Below, piece by piece: positions 48,701 through 60,594 of a stretch of 64,000 bases of DNA. Under the pieces are notes generated by a model. It saw only the letters and a list, made by a program, of their open reading frames with translations. It did no database searches and was not told where the DNA came from. Each line of letters begins with the position of its first letter. Within the stretch, counting starts at the first letter, position 1. Source of the stretch: Varroa destructor (lineage: Eukaryota > Arthropoda > Arachnida > Mesostigmata > Varroidae); the NCBI RefSeq assembly GCF_002443255.2, contig NW_019211459.1, positions 25,501,388 through 25,565,387 on the forward strand. Reading direction: 5' to 3'. Made by a program: the position numbers and the translations under genes.

Positions 48701-51700
48701 CGGATAGCCTCGACAACCAGCTTCGCACACTTGACGTCTGTGACAAGAGGGACCGCGCAGTCTACAGCCATTCGCCTAGTTCGGTATCCCTGTGTCATGA
48801 ACGAAGACACTCGCCGAGACCCGCTAGATTCCATAGGCAAATTGATAACCAGATCAAAGCCCTTCTGCTCAAGAAAATCGACAATTGAGCCCATTTCTGC
48901 TGCGGTGGTTCGGCCGAGACCGAGATCGTCAAATGGCCATGTAACAGGCTCAATAGCTATTCCGTGCTCTTGATAAAAGTCTGCCGTGCCCAGACTACCA
49001 TAAAGGCGGTACCCCATCTTTTCTAAGGTGCGCACGCTAGGCAGCAACTCGTTCTTATGTTTGTAGCTGCCCAGTGAGAGGAAGATGTTTTTTGTGGGAA
49101 CAACAAAGCCGGTAGAGATCATCGCCTTTAAATAGGCTTCGAAGCGGTTCTCTCCAAGGCAAGCGACCTCTCCAGTCGACGCCATTTCGACACCCAAACG
49201 GATGTCCGCTCCCCCAAGACGATTAAAAGAAAACTGCGGTACTTTTACACCGACCTTTCCACAGCCCATTAAGCAATCCACACGGTCTTCGCGAAGCCCA
49301 CAAATGACTCGGGTGGCTAGACTGACAAGGTTGCAGTCCAGCACCTTCGAGACAAATGGAAAGCTTCTCGATACTCGGACGTTGCACTCAATCACTTTAA
49401 GTTTATTGTCTTTTGCAATAATTTGAAGGTTGAATGGACCTAAAATTAGAATTGTAAGTACTTATGAGTTCCAACTAACTGCAATGATTGTTTGACATAA
49501 ACCAGTAGTCATTATTCTTAATAGAAAAATAGATGTATGTAGCAAAAAAGAGATGGTTCCCGACAGATAAGTTCTCGATTTTGAAGATCGGATTTACGCT
49601 TAAACTTGGTCGGTATTAAATGAACAGCCTAACAAGAATGCCATAAAGCAGATGAGTTATCTGTTTTATGAGATTCTTGTCCCGATTGACATATTACGTA
49701 ATACTTACCAGATACAGAAAGCGCCTGTCCAATAGCTTGCGCGATCGCTTTCAACTTATTCAGTGTTTCTGCATTAAGATCCTGGGGAGGCGTCACAAGC
49801 GTGGCATCTCCAGAATGCACGCCTGCATTTTCAATGTGCTCCGACACAGCAATTGCCAGTAGCTCACCGTCCTGCGCCACAGCATCAACGTCAATCTCCT
49901 TTGCTTCTTGAATGAATTTCGATATCACTACTGGGTATTCCTTGCTTACAGCTGATGCCTCACCCAGATACCGCTCAAGATCGGTGTGTGAATAAGCGAC
50001 ATTCATTGCTGCACCGCTGAGGACGTACGAGGGCCTTACCAAACAGGGATATCCTACTTCGTTGCAGAAGGCCATAGCACTCTTTATTGAGCTAAGCTCT
50101 TTCCAGCGAGGCTGCTCAATGCCGATAGAGTCGAGCTTTCGGGAGAATTTGAAGCGATTTTCGGCGCTATCGATCGATTCGGGTGACGTGCCGAGAATGC
50201 GACAATCTTGTCGATGCAGATCCATGGCAATGTTGTTTGGCAATTGGCCGCCCATGTTGAGAATAACTCCTTCAGGCTGCTCGAGCTTGTATATGTCAAA
50301 CACTGTCTCAAATGAAATGTCTTCGAAGTAAAGCTTGTCGCACATATCGAAATCAGTTGAGACCGTCTCAGGATTGTAGTTAACCATAATGGTCTGCTTG
50401 TTTAGCTTGCGTAGCTCCTGTATACAGGACACGGCGCACCAGTCGAATTCGACGGAGCTGCCTATCCTGTAAGCGCCTGAACCAATCACCTAGACAGAGA
50501 GTCAGTAATAGTATTGCACTCGTACGCTGCACTTTTTTTTTTCGAAAATATGGGCACAATTTGGGAAACGCACATCCACCTGTTTTATTTGATAAGGTAA
50601 TGCCGTAGTTGCTAATTGAAAATCTTAAACCCAATAAACGTACGTATATCGTCGAACAGAGTTGAGTTTTACTTGCCATTATAGAGTTCGGGTTGAACAC
50701 CTGCGAAGTCGACGGACCAGTGTTTACTTCGAAGGCAATATCATGATAATTTGCGTTGTAACTGAGATAGAGATAGTTGGTCACTGCAGGGTATTCGGCA
50801 GCCACCGTATCAATCTGTTTCACAAACGGGGTGACAGAGTGCTCCTCACGCATTCGTCGAACGCGCAATTCTGTACTTTGAATACATTCAGCGATCTGGA
50901 ATAAATTGGCCATGCAATAAACGATTATATTAATATATAATTGGAGTTGATAACGGAAACCGTAAGAATAATTAGTTCACGGTTCATGATAATAGCCATA
51001 GAAAGACAAGCGGCAACGATCATAGACTGACTTGTAGATGTTAAATGTTGACACGTGCAGTGATTTGTAACTCGTTAGAGGTGTAAAATAACCAAAACAT
51101 GACAATCAATATTATATATAGTAGCTATGGAACCCATTTATGGGTAATGGTGATGGAGAACAGGGAACAGTGTACCTGTTTGTCCGAGAAACCAAGCTTC
51201 TTCGCCCTTAGCAGAATGTCTCGACCCAGGTTATCACTGCCTCGGAAGGTTTCGAGATGACCGTACATCTCAATAATGCCCTGCATCTTGAAGAGGAACC
51301 ATTTGTCAATGTTAGTGATATCGTGCAAGCGTTCAACCGTGTAGCCTTGTTTTAGAGCGGCTGCCAAATGAAACATGCGCTTGTCTGTTGGGGACCTGAG
51401 GTCAGCGTCCTTAACGGCCTTCACATACGGATCAAAACCATGTTCGCCTTCGACCATACGAATCGCTTTCTGGAACGCTTCTTCGAAGTTTCGGCCGATC
51501 GACATTGCTTCTCCGACGGACTTCATCGAGGACCCTATGCGTGTAGAGACATGAGGGAACTTCCCAAGATCCCAACGTGGGATCTTTACAACAACGTAGT
51601 CGAGACTAGGCTCGAAGCACGCCGTGGTTTTACCCGTCACAGAGTTCTTAAGCGAAGCCAATGACATGCCGAGGGAAAGTTTGGCAGCAATGTAAGCCAG

Positions 51701-54700
51701 GGGGTATCCAGTGGCTTTACTAGCCAATGCAGAGGACCGTGACAGACGGGCGTTTACTTCGATTATATAATATTCATCGCTTTTAGGGTTCAGTGCGTAT
51801 TGGACGTTACATTCGCCAACGACGCCGAGGTGACGAATAATCTTTATGGAGGTTGAACGCAGTTTATTGTACTCAGCGTCAGTGAGTGTCTGAGACGGCG
51901 CGACGACAATCGACTCTCCCGTATGGATGCCGAGCGGGTCAAGGTTCTCCATGTTACATACCGTAATGCAGTTGTTGTAAGCGTCTCGGACAACTTCGTA
52001 CTCAACCTCTTTCCATCCTTTCAGTGATTTATCCAGCAGAACCTGCTGAGAATGCACGAGTGCTTGGCTCACTAGGGAGCGTAGGTCGTCATCATTGCTA
52101 GCAAAACCGGAACCGAGGCCCCCAAGACAATACGCTCCGCGCACCAGAACTGGGTAACCAAGCCTATGGGCTGCGGCAAGCGCTTCGTCCAATGTGTACA
52201 CCGCACAGTTAGGTACTACCTGCTCACCAATTTCAGCGACTCGTTCTGCGAATAATTTTCGATCCTCCGAGTGGATAATAGACTCAATCAATGTACCAAG
52301 AACTCTCACGTTATATTTCTTAAAGACGCCTTCTTTTTCGAGTTCGATACCACAGTTTAGAGCTGTCTGACCACCGAACGTGAGTAGAACGCTATCTGGA
52401 CGTTCTGCATTGATAACTTGTGTGACGTACTCCGGAGTAATGGGTAACAGGTAGACCTTGTCGGCTAAGCCGGGACTCGTCTGTACGGTGGCAATGTTCG
52501 GGTTGATCAGTATTGTCTCAATATTCTCCTCTTTTAACGCTTTAATTGCCTGCGATCCAGAATAATCAAATTCACCAGCTTGGCCGATCGACAGTCCGCC
52601 CGAACCCAGCAGTAGAACTTTACGAGGCTTCTGACCCAAAGGTGTACTTAATACAGAGTTAGGATGAAGTGGTTTTTCAAACCGCGCCGTAATGCGTTCG
52701 TTAACTGGAATGGCATCGGCGGCGCCTGTTTCGCTGATCGTTTCTAAAAAAACGTCAAAAAGAAACTCCATATCGCACGGACCAGCGTCATGCTCAGGAT
52801 GGAACTGCACACTGAAGTATGGCTTTGTCTTATGAACGATACCCTCATTAGTGAAATCATTAGCGTTTGTGAAAAGAACTTCCCATTCCTTTGGCAGAGA
52901 TGTGGCATCCACAGCATATCCTGGCAGAAGAAAAGATTAACCTTAGCATTAGTATTGGACGCTGCTGGGAAGACGTTTTCTTTGAATACAATGACGCTTA
53001 TTTTAGCTATTTAGAATTTTATATGGTAAATTAGTCATATAATGTATGACTAATTTACCATATAAAATTATTCGAGTCAAAACATTCTCTCTTTCTTTTA
53101 CGCTAGACGCTTTTTTTTCGCTCTACGCCAAACCCATATTCAAATATTGTGTCTCCATTTTCAGGATAAGTGTATATAAAAGTCAGCAAGAGAGTACAAA
53201 ACGAACGCAAGCCTTCCTACCGTGGTTTTGGGATGTAATACAACATCTCTTTGTAACCTCGTGCAAACATGGCTGATTGTGGCCACGGTTACCATATTTT
53301 AGTTTACTAGTTTTAGCGCCAATCGACAACGCTAACAACTGATGACCCAGACAGATACCAAACGTCGGTTTCATAGGGAACTTAGCTTGGAACTTGCGAA
53401 TATTCTCAATTGTCTCGAAACACATCGTTGGGTCACCCGGACCGTTACTTAAGAATAAGCCGTCCTGTTCTGTAAATGATAATCAAAGGCTTTACTATTA
53501 GCAATACGAACCGAATGAAAAATGCATATTGAGTTTCATTAGTACACATAGGCTGTTAAACGAGATTGACATTGATAAGTGCGTAGATAAAAACTTAAGC
53601 TTAATAACATTCTTATTTACACGAAGGGGAATACGTGATACATCAGAATGTACTAATTGGTGCCCGCCCACCAAGTACATGAAATAAATCGCTACGCTTA
53701 TTTCGACTCTAAGGACCTAAATCTCTTTATCCACTCAATCTTTCAGCAATTTGTTTCACTGCTACAACAGTTAGTCTAGGACATGCGAGAACATTTATCT
53801 ACTTACCCTTCATTTCATGAATGGCATAATCAAAAGGAACCACCGTCACGCAGGCATCGCGACGGAGGAGACATCGCAGTTGGTTGTTTTTCAAGCCACA
53901 GTCTACTACGATTATGCGAGGCGAGCCCTTCGAGTTGTAAGTCACAGGCGCGCTACACGTAACTTCACGAACGAGGTTGAACTTGTTTGGATTTTCGAAT
54001 ACTTGATCGGATGCGTCCGCATCCCCGATGATGATCTTTGCCAGTACCGATCCTTCTTTGCGAAGGATTTGCGTCAAATGACGAGTATCGATTCCTTCTA
54101 TACCAGCGACACCTTCCGCTCTTATCCATTCGTGAAGGCTGCGTTTAGCATTCCAATGGCTATAGCCCTCGGTCAGTTCAGATACTATTAAGGCCGATGC
54201 CCAGATCCGTCCTGACTCCATAAATCTGCCAGACATCATTTAATGAAAAAACATACATTGATGTCGAAATCCCTGATTAGCATATAAGCGAACGATTTAC
54301 TCGAAGTGATGATTTCAACTTACGCGATGGAGATCAAGTCATAGGTTTATAGTATAATAAGCATATTGTCATGACACAAAACGAAGTAAGATAATGCCTG
54401 CTTACTTGGGAATGCCGAACTTGTCGACTTCGGTAGTGGAGGGCACTCCATAGTTACCGATTAAAGGATAGGTGAGTACAAGAAGTTGGCGACAGTATGA
54501 TGGATCGGTTAATGATTCCGGATACCCTACCATACCAGTCTGAAATACTGCCATTGTGACGTGGACTCAAACGTTAGGTTCGTCTATTTAACTACTCCAG
54601 AATAAAGACCTTTTGAAAACCACTTAACTGAACAAGTGATAAGGGCAACGCGAAGCTCTTAAGTGTTACACATCGCAGTTACGAGAAAACAGTGAAAACG

Positions 54701-54957
54701 TTGTACAGCCAGAGGGTGTATAAACTCGTCTCGGAAATAGGTGATTCCAACTAGTGATTCAACAGTACTCATATTATCATATATTTATTATTAAACATTA
54801 TTATTTGTTTTACTTAATATTATTGTTTTCTGAATATGTCGGTCTCACACGTACCAAGTTCACCCGATTTATGCCTATCTGTTGCTCCGAAAGCAATGCC
54901 TTCGAACTCTGTGCCATCTTCAAGCACAAGTCGTGCCCGAGGTCGCTTGTATGCCAT
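45663..54957 (-). CDS. CAD: CAD: carbamoyl-phosphate synthetase 2 / aspartate transcarbamylase / dihydroorotase, complete, 11 exons
   Basis: Cytosolic multifunctional enzyme catalysing the first three steps of de novo pyrimidine synthesis (rudimentary in Drosophila). Spliced exons total 6711 nt, 2236 residues (human about 2225). Domain order: glutamine amidotransferase (1 to about 370; [10 protein letters not shown] with Cys261, FHPEH with His345 and Glu347), CPSase A (about 400-940; [18 protein letters not shown]), CPSase B (about 940-1480; [31 protein letters not shown]), dihydroorotase (about 1480-1815; HVHMREPG with His1496 and His1498, carboxylated Lys1581 in ALKMYLN, HAE His1615, TDHAPHT Asp1710), a Ser/Arg-rich linker, and aspartate transcarbamylase (about 1920-2236; [33 protein letters not shown]). 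No key residue I checked is missing. All intron phases agree, given one GC-AG intron. Confidence 0.98.
46077..46429 (-). CDS. CAD: CAD exon 10: ATCase
   Basis: The exon reads [43 protein letters not shown] and [13 protein letters not shown]. Acceptor GTCCACAG at 46430; donor CAG|GTATGA, phase 2. Confidence 0.97.
46634..46802 (-). CDS. CAD: CAD exon 9: ATCase
   Basis: The exon reads [32 protein letters not shown] and [19 protein letters not shown] and LRHPEPG are carbamoyl-phosphate and aspartate site motifs. Donor ACA|GTAAGT, phase 0. Confidence 0.97.
47006..49439 (-). CDS. CAD: CAD exon 8: end of CPSase B, dihydroorotase, linker, start of ATCase
   Basis: A single 2434-nt exon. It holds [17 protein letters not shown], the UMP-regulated end of CPSase B ([32 protein letters not shown]), then all of dihydroorotase from [16 protein letters not shown] to [12 protein letters not shown]. 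It continues with the linker ([16 protein letters not shown]) and ATCase up to [19 protein letters not shown]. Acceptor AATTTTAG at 49440, phase 1; donor CAG|GTAAGT, phase 2. Confidence 0.98.
49709..50489 (-). CDS. CAD: CAD exon 7: CPSase B
   Basis: The exon reads [85 protein letters not shown] and [17 protein letters not shown], then [13 protein letters not shown]. It ends LSVSG with CTG|GTAAGT, phase 1. Confidence 0.98.
50490..50676 (-). other. CAD intron 6, GC-AG type (187 nt)
   Basis: The donor GCAAGT matches the usual consensus of functional GC donors; the acceptor is CTGTCTAG. The joined protein [14 protein letters not shown] matches CAD without gap or insertion. Confidence 0.8.
50677..50895 (-). 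CDS. CAD: CAD exon 6: CPSase A-B boundary, GC donor
   Basis: The exon reads [40 protein letters not shown], then NSIM. Only a GC donor (ATG|GCAAGT) joins it in phase 0 to [12 protein letters not shown] of exon 7. The GT two bases further on is in the wrong phase, and a downstream GTACGT would insert 14 unrelated residues. Confidence 0.9.
51176..52920 (-). CDS. CAD: CAD exon 5: end of amidotransferase and most of CPSase A
   Basis: 1745-nt exon. It contains the amidotransferase His-Glu pair ([13 protein letters not shown]) and the CPSase A start ([20 protein letters not shown]). It also has the ATP-grasp motifs [44 protein letters not shown] and [28 protein letters not shown]. It ends GFSDKQ with CAG|GTACAC, phase 0. 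Confidence 0.98.
53015..53069. repeat. Perfect inverted repeat, 25-bp arms, 5-nt loop
   Basis: Arms at 53015-53039 (AATTTTATATGGTAAATTAG...) and 53045-53069 are exact complements around TAATG, inside CAD intron 4. This is the longest perfect hairpin I noticed in the window. Confidence 0.95.
53221..53469 (-). CDS. CAD: CAD exon 4: amidotransferase catalytic Cys
   Basis: The exon reads [11 protein letters not shown], then [20 protein letters not shown] with the nucleophile Cys261, then [10 protein letters not shown] and CCITSQNHG. Acceptor CATTTACAG at 53470; donor CACG|GTAGGA, phase 1. Confidence 0.97.
53807..54225 (-). CDS. CAD: CAD exon 3: amidotransferase
   Basis: The exon reads [46 protein letters not shown] and [15 protein letters not shown]. 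The donor is AAGG|GTAAGT, phase 1. Acceptor GTCTGGCAG at 54226. Confidence 0.97.
54406..54547 (-). CDS. CAD: CAD exon 2
   Basis: The exon begins after AATGGCAG and reads [18 protein letters not shown], then [13 protein letters not shown], near-invariant in the amidotransferase N-terminus. It ends FGIP with CAA|GTAAGC, phase 2. Confidence 0.97.
54855..54957 (-). CDS. CAD: CAD exon 1 (coding part)
   Basis: The ATG at 54957 opens [20 protein letters not shown] and ends at SGEL with TTG|GTACGT, phase 1. An acceptor-like TTTTTTAG at 54978 lies 20 nt upstream of the ATG, so a 5' UTR intron is likely and this may be the second transcribed exon. Confidence 0.92.
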
Positions 54958-54977
54958 GCTTCAATACTCCTTTGTAC

Positions 54978-57900
54978 CTAAAAAATTATTGAAATTGATT
55001 CACTCCATGCTACACAAAGCATGCTAGGAAATTTCCACCGTATAACTATGGTGTGTAAAAAGCTAACTTGCCTAACTTAAACGTCCCATGCTAGAATATG
55101 ATTCGCAGACGAGCTTAAAGTTTAGTGGCCTGATACTAATAGATAAACGATTCGTAAAGAGTCACATTTTAATCAAAATTAGTAAAAGCGCATCTTTTCT
55201 AAAAGCAGAACACTAGCTACTATAGTTGAACTATTAAAAAAAAAAATAATTTTAGGAGATAAGTGTTTTTTGATCGACCCCCTCTGTTTTTACAGATGCC
55301 TATTTATACATAGCCTATGCTATTTTTATCCCAAGAGCTAAAGGAAGTTTTTGCTGCACGATGAGTGGTTGTCACATTCACAATCACATAAGTATACCCA
55401 ATTCAATATTTTATCTAAAATCAGTGGCAATTTCTATAGGCCAAGTGATTTCCAAGATCATTGTTTGTCCACAAGAATTGCTGCCACATAGGCATTCAGG
55501 CGCACCCGCTTACAGATTTAAACGTACTTCGTTGTATATTATCAAAAATGGGTTGAATAAAGTAAAATTACTAATGCTGCTCATCTTACAATGGTTTACC
55601 ATATTGTGAGCAATCAATACCTTTTTCAGCAACGAATTTATAAGTCATATTTTTTGACGAAACTTGCGAATCTCGACGCCGTACGCCGGTAAAACAACGA
55701 GTCGTTTTATTGATATAGGACCTTGATAGCCTAACAATTTCCTATTTATTGATCACCTCGATACGGCTAGTTCGTAGCTTAACAATTTAAGCAGGTACCC
55801 ATCACTGTTCGGTATAGAAACGATAATCAGTATGGAGAAGTACCGAGTAATCAATCAAAAACACAAATTTCATCCTCAGCCAGACCAAAAGACGGTGTGT
55901 TCAAAAACGCTCGAGTTAAGGGGCAACCACTCGGCAGGGTCAAAGAGGCAATGGACTCAGAGATACGTGTCACTGAAAGCTGATACTGCTTACCTAGCTA
56001 TCGCCTATGTGGACATCGAAGAGAGCCTGCGTCAGCACTGGCCTTCGGATTGGGATAGCGTAAGATCAAGTAGACAGGGCGAGACTACACCAGGCTAATG
56101 GACTCACGGTACAAACGAGTCCTTGCTGGCTAAGCGTCTATCTCATATTTATCACTTTCTCTTTCCTTTACTCCATTTCTATCCAGTGAGTTTCATAACT
56201 AAATCAGTCATTGATATCCCCGCTTTCTATGTTTTTTAGCTACGTGAAAAAACAGATTTAATTATTTAAAATAACAGTTCTCATTGATAGATAATGTAGG
56301 GGAATGTTGGATTTGCTAGGGACTTCATGAAGTGCGTTTGCTAACCGGCTAGAAAAAGTAAGGAAGATTTTTGCCCGTAATAGTTGGATTCGTTAAGGAC
56401 CTTATCCACATAGCATGAAGATGTGTCTGCTGGTCGGCTAGAAAGGTAAAAAAAAATCATATCAAGCATTGAACTGAAACGATATAAAACCCCCCAGATT
56501 TCGCGTAAACTTGAAACATTCTCTCCGCAATAGCGATAGGCTTTTCATGAAAAAATTACCCTTTTTGAATATACAGAGACGGCACATCTACACAGAATCG
56601 TCGGACTAGCAGTGTCGGGCTCAATTAAGAAGAACAATAAAATAAGTAGGCTTATGTCTGTGAGCATTGACGGGCAAAAAGCGACGAGGAAAAACGCTAA
56701 GTTGGGCATTCAATAATTTCGGCACGAAGATGCCTTTGACACACAGACGAAAGGCCGAATAGGTTCATATCGTTGCCGTGACGCCAGCTCACCTTCGCTT
56801 CCTCACGTTCTCCATAAGCTCACTGCTCATAAAGGCTTTTTTTTTTTCATAATGCATATATTTTTCAACCTTTAGACGCTTGAAACTTCCTAGCCTAATC
56901 TGCGTTATAGGCGCTTAGGAAAGGAGAGGTTGGAAAGGTTTCTATCATATGTTCTGGCTATGAGATACTGATGCATTATTTGACTGAGTCATAGATATTT
57001 ATGCAAGTAAACTAGCTGTAGGTTAAAAGATGTTTTCAGAAATTAAGCATAACTTTATTAGTTGAAATAAAAGTCGACGGTTAAATACTGTGTTTTAAAC
57101 ATCAACATCAACATCAACAAAACGAACAATACACCAGGGTAATTTACTGATCCTCGTCAATTAAATTTAATATAACTAATAACTGTAATATACATATGCC
57201 TAGGATTTATCATGTCGTGATTACGATAGATTAATTAATCGTCCTAAAGCAGAGCACTAAATTTGAAGTGGTTAACTGAATTACGTGTACGTAGACGGGT
57301 TTGATTGGGTTGATTTTGCATGCGCGTAAGCCGGCGTTCGAGGTATTCATTTTGACCCCCTTATTAGTACAATTCGGTTCCATATGAATGTAAAATTACT
57401 AGCATTATGTGTATCTGTTATTTATCGACAAACCGTAAATCATCAGATCCCCATGACGACAGGTCGTCTCCAACGTTACACAAGCCTAGAGCTTATTTCA
57501 CTTGGCGTCTTTCTATCGTCTTTCTCTTCAACGATAAAATAACGGACGCAACGACCACTGGTACCAGATAGCATGCTGATTCCATAGCTGCCAGAGACGT
57601 GACTCAAATCGTTTGCTCAATTCACAAAGATAACGCTGTTTGATGAGTGAAGGGACCACTGAAAAGCATTTGAACAGGTCGTCATTGACTGCGTCAAATC
57701 ACAATCTGCTTTCATCGAAGCTAGCCTTATCGTCACATAGATTTTTAGCCCTTCGCAAACGGATTTGGTCTCTAACCATTACGTCAAAGGGTTAGGTTAC
57801 TTTTTTCAACCGAGTGTCGAGCGTTTGTTCGTTACAGTGGTCAGTCAAGACTAAAAAGGAAAGGAAAGGAAAGGATGCAGTAAGCTATCAGCTCGCTAAC

Positions 57901-60431
57901 TAACCACTGACTCCTCGCTCTATGAAATCTTTAGCGAGTCTATTCCTACGATCGACAATTTAACGCAAGATCACAGTATTCACGAACAGATGTTTCCCCC
58001 TCACGTACACTCTATCAGCCAAAGTTTAACTTGGCCAAATCACAATATCCATTACGAAGCTCCCTAAAATTATAATGCCTCTACAGCATTTATATTTGTA
58101 AAGAAACATTTCCAATTTAAGAGCTCGGATTATAGGGAAAGTGTCATAATACACAAGCTGAGCATATAGGTTTGCTTGAAATTTTAGAAAACGATTTTTT
58201 GCTTTTCAGTACACTTGTACGCCGATTAACTGTATTGCATTACGTACTGAAACACCTAAACGTTTATTATAATAAGTCACTGTGCATATACTTTTCTAAT
58301 TACAAATCTGTTATTCATAGAGAATAATATATGCGCATTTATTGCCTGCAAGATTTAGGTTGCCATCAATAATTTGACAGGTCATCGTGAAACATCAATA
58401 GATCTTTGTCTTAATCCAGCTGTCAGGTGTAGGAATGAAGGTAATAATAATAATTCTAGTTTTCGGCAAAAAAAATTATTTTCGCCACTTGTGCTCTACC
58501 GGCAATAGGCGTCTTTTCCCTACGCTTTAAACGTGTAGTTCAACTCCTATTTTTTTGTGTCATTGCAAAAATCCATCTGTCTAGGGGATACACAGGAAAT
58601 TAACGATATCCTTCGGGTTAGGCCCTTGTCGTTCAGAGCCTTTTTTTCGCCTCCCGAAATGACAGTTCGAGTGACAGCTGTACACTGAGGTGTACGAAGT
58701 GGGGTGTTCTCACTTTCGCATTAGCCAGCCACAGCTTTCGGCTTCTCGTCCTTCTTTTGCCTGACTAAAGCTACCGCTTTCGGTCGTTTTGGTTAAGCTG
58801 GTGATTTCTTCTTGCGAATGCGGTTTCTGGCGCGACCTGTGAGTTATTGATACTTAAACAGATTAGTGCTATCGCTTATCCTTTTGCCTAACTTTGGACT
58901 TGATTCGTGCTTGAACTAGGCTGGGTGACAAAATAAATCGACATCCGCCAGTCCGGCGTATACCAGCCTTTGTTGTGGTGACCTGGCACAGTGATTCAGT
59001 CACCCTGCTCACTGTCTGCTTTATATAATACAAACATGCCACGGTAGACAAGTATGATCCATGTGACACGCTCACGATAAGGAACAACTACTACGATTTG
59101 AAGTTCGATTTGAGGTTCAAGTCCCACATTACCATGGCGAATAACTAGACTAATAATTCCCAGTTTTCGTGAGGAACATCTACGAATCAATTTCTAAAAA
59201 GACGATACATCACACATCATAGCAGCATTGGCATCGCAATGAGAAAATGCGTATTGCAAACGCACCAAACAGTGTTGAAAAAGCATCATGTACCGAATAT
59301 CAACGTTTCAAGCAAGCAAACGGATTGTCAAACAAATTCATTTCTTACCTCCAGGCATTTTTTGTAACGTGTATCATTTGTATTGGTTCGTCGACATTTT
59401 GTTATTACGGTACATTGTTCCAGAGATAATTTATTCATCGTGATAATAAGCTTCGGCGATTGACGCTTCTTACCTGGCTAGTTAATATACATTCTGTTGC
59501 GGAGTTGGCGTGCACGGGACTAAGCGAAAACAGGGTTGCATGATGTACACGAATAAAAATGATGCTAAAACAGAAAAGCGTAATGCATGCTGAAATCATC
59601 TGCTAATTACGGGTTGGAAAGAAGAAAATGAACTTATAGATTTGGCAGATCAAGTCTAACAAAGATTAATATTATGCCTTTCCCAGTTACATAACTGGAA
59701 TCAGTAGACGATGTGTTCAGAGTAATCAACAGTTCTACGGGTAATGATTATCTAAGTACGGTTGCTCTAAAGGTGGTTGTCTGAAAAGTTTAAGCAGATC
59801 TTAGCTCTTTACATAGTACACGATAGTTAGAAGAAAATAAAAAGAAAATTGCTAACGCTTTATTTTTCTGTAAGAAAATCTGCACAGTGACGAGGCAAAG
59901 CAGTAACTAATATCGTCGCAGACTAATATCGGGCGCGTATGGCCAAAAGAAGGCTTGAAACGTAGCGCCTTGGAAATCAGTAGAATTTCATTACAATAAA
60001 AGCATAAATGCTGCGAAATCCAAAAAGATGCAGCTAAAAAATGCTTCTGTTCCCTTCGTTCTGGAAATTTCGACGCAGCAGGTGCTCCCCTTAACTGCCA
60101 AGTAACTTCGAAAAAAGAGTGAAAAAGTTCAACAGCACCACCGCGTGCAGATGATGATGATGATTCGGGATGACGATTCGGAAGTCGCAACTAGAGAACC
60201 GAAAAGGTATAGTCATCGAATGCCAGACATCACATACATTTCTAGCTACCTGTATGGAAAATTCTAACGCGTCCGTCGTATTGCTTGGATCGTGCTCTGT
60301 CAAACTCTTTTTCTGCCTCGGTTTTGTTAGGAGCATGAATTCGTACCAACAAACCGATGGTTCGATATCAATGAACAACTTATGTTGCCCGGTCAACTAA
60401 CGTACACCAATGTCTTGTTCTTCCTCTGCAG
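54978..60431. other. Region upstream of CAD without a recognised gene
   Basis: It should contain the CAD promoter and, if the 5' UTR intron is real, its first non-coding exon. Short direct repeats include (ACATCA)n near 57100 and (AAAGG)n near 57855. An 88-codon plus-strand frame at 55832-56098 has no similarity I recognise. Nothing else is supported. Confidence 0.5.
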
Positions 60432-60594
60432 CCGTACTCCTCGATCATCTGCTGATGATGGCGCGCTTCAACAAATAAGAGCATCGTTTTTGCTTGCCAC
60501 AAATGGGTCTAATTTAAAGATTGTGACCTGCGTCAAGGCACTGCTCAGTTATAAGTGGCTGAAGAACCGTGCTCTGTTCCGCCTGGCTCGATGA
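60432..60594 (+). CDS. Possible terminal exon, unidentified
   Basis: The strong acceptor TCTTCCTCTGCAG is followed by a frame in phase 2, RTPRSSADDGALQQIRASFL, then IVTCVKALLSYKWLKNRALF to TGA at 60594. The combination of a good acceptor and protein-like composition suggests a last coding exon on the plus strand. I could not find a matching upstream exon and do not recognise the family. Confidence 0.28.

Noticed and set aside
50671..50672. Canonical GT two bases into the CAD GC donor region
   Set aside because: Using it leaves exon 6 in phase 1, while exon 7 needs phase 0; it would shift the frame of the rest of CAD.
53817..54191. 124-codon plus-strand open frame
   Set aside because: Antisense shadow of CAD exon 3.
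58650..58830. Lys/Ala-rich minus-strand stretch resembling a histone H1-like or ribosomal protein tail
   Set aside because: Interrupted by in-frame stops, no start or core domain; at best a decayed fragment.
59110..59150. tRNA B-box-like GGTTCAAGTCCC
   Set aside because: The T-stem does not pair, and no matching acceptor stem, A box or anticodon arm can be drawn.
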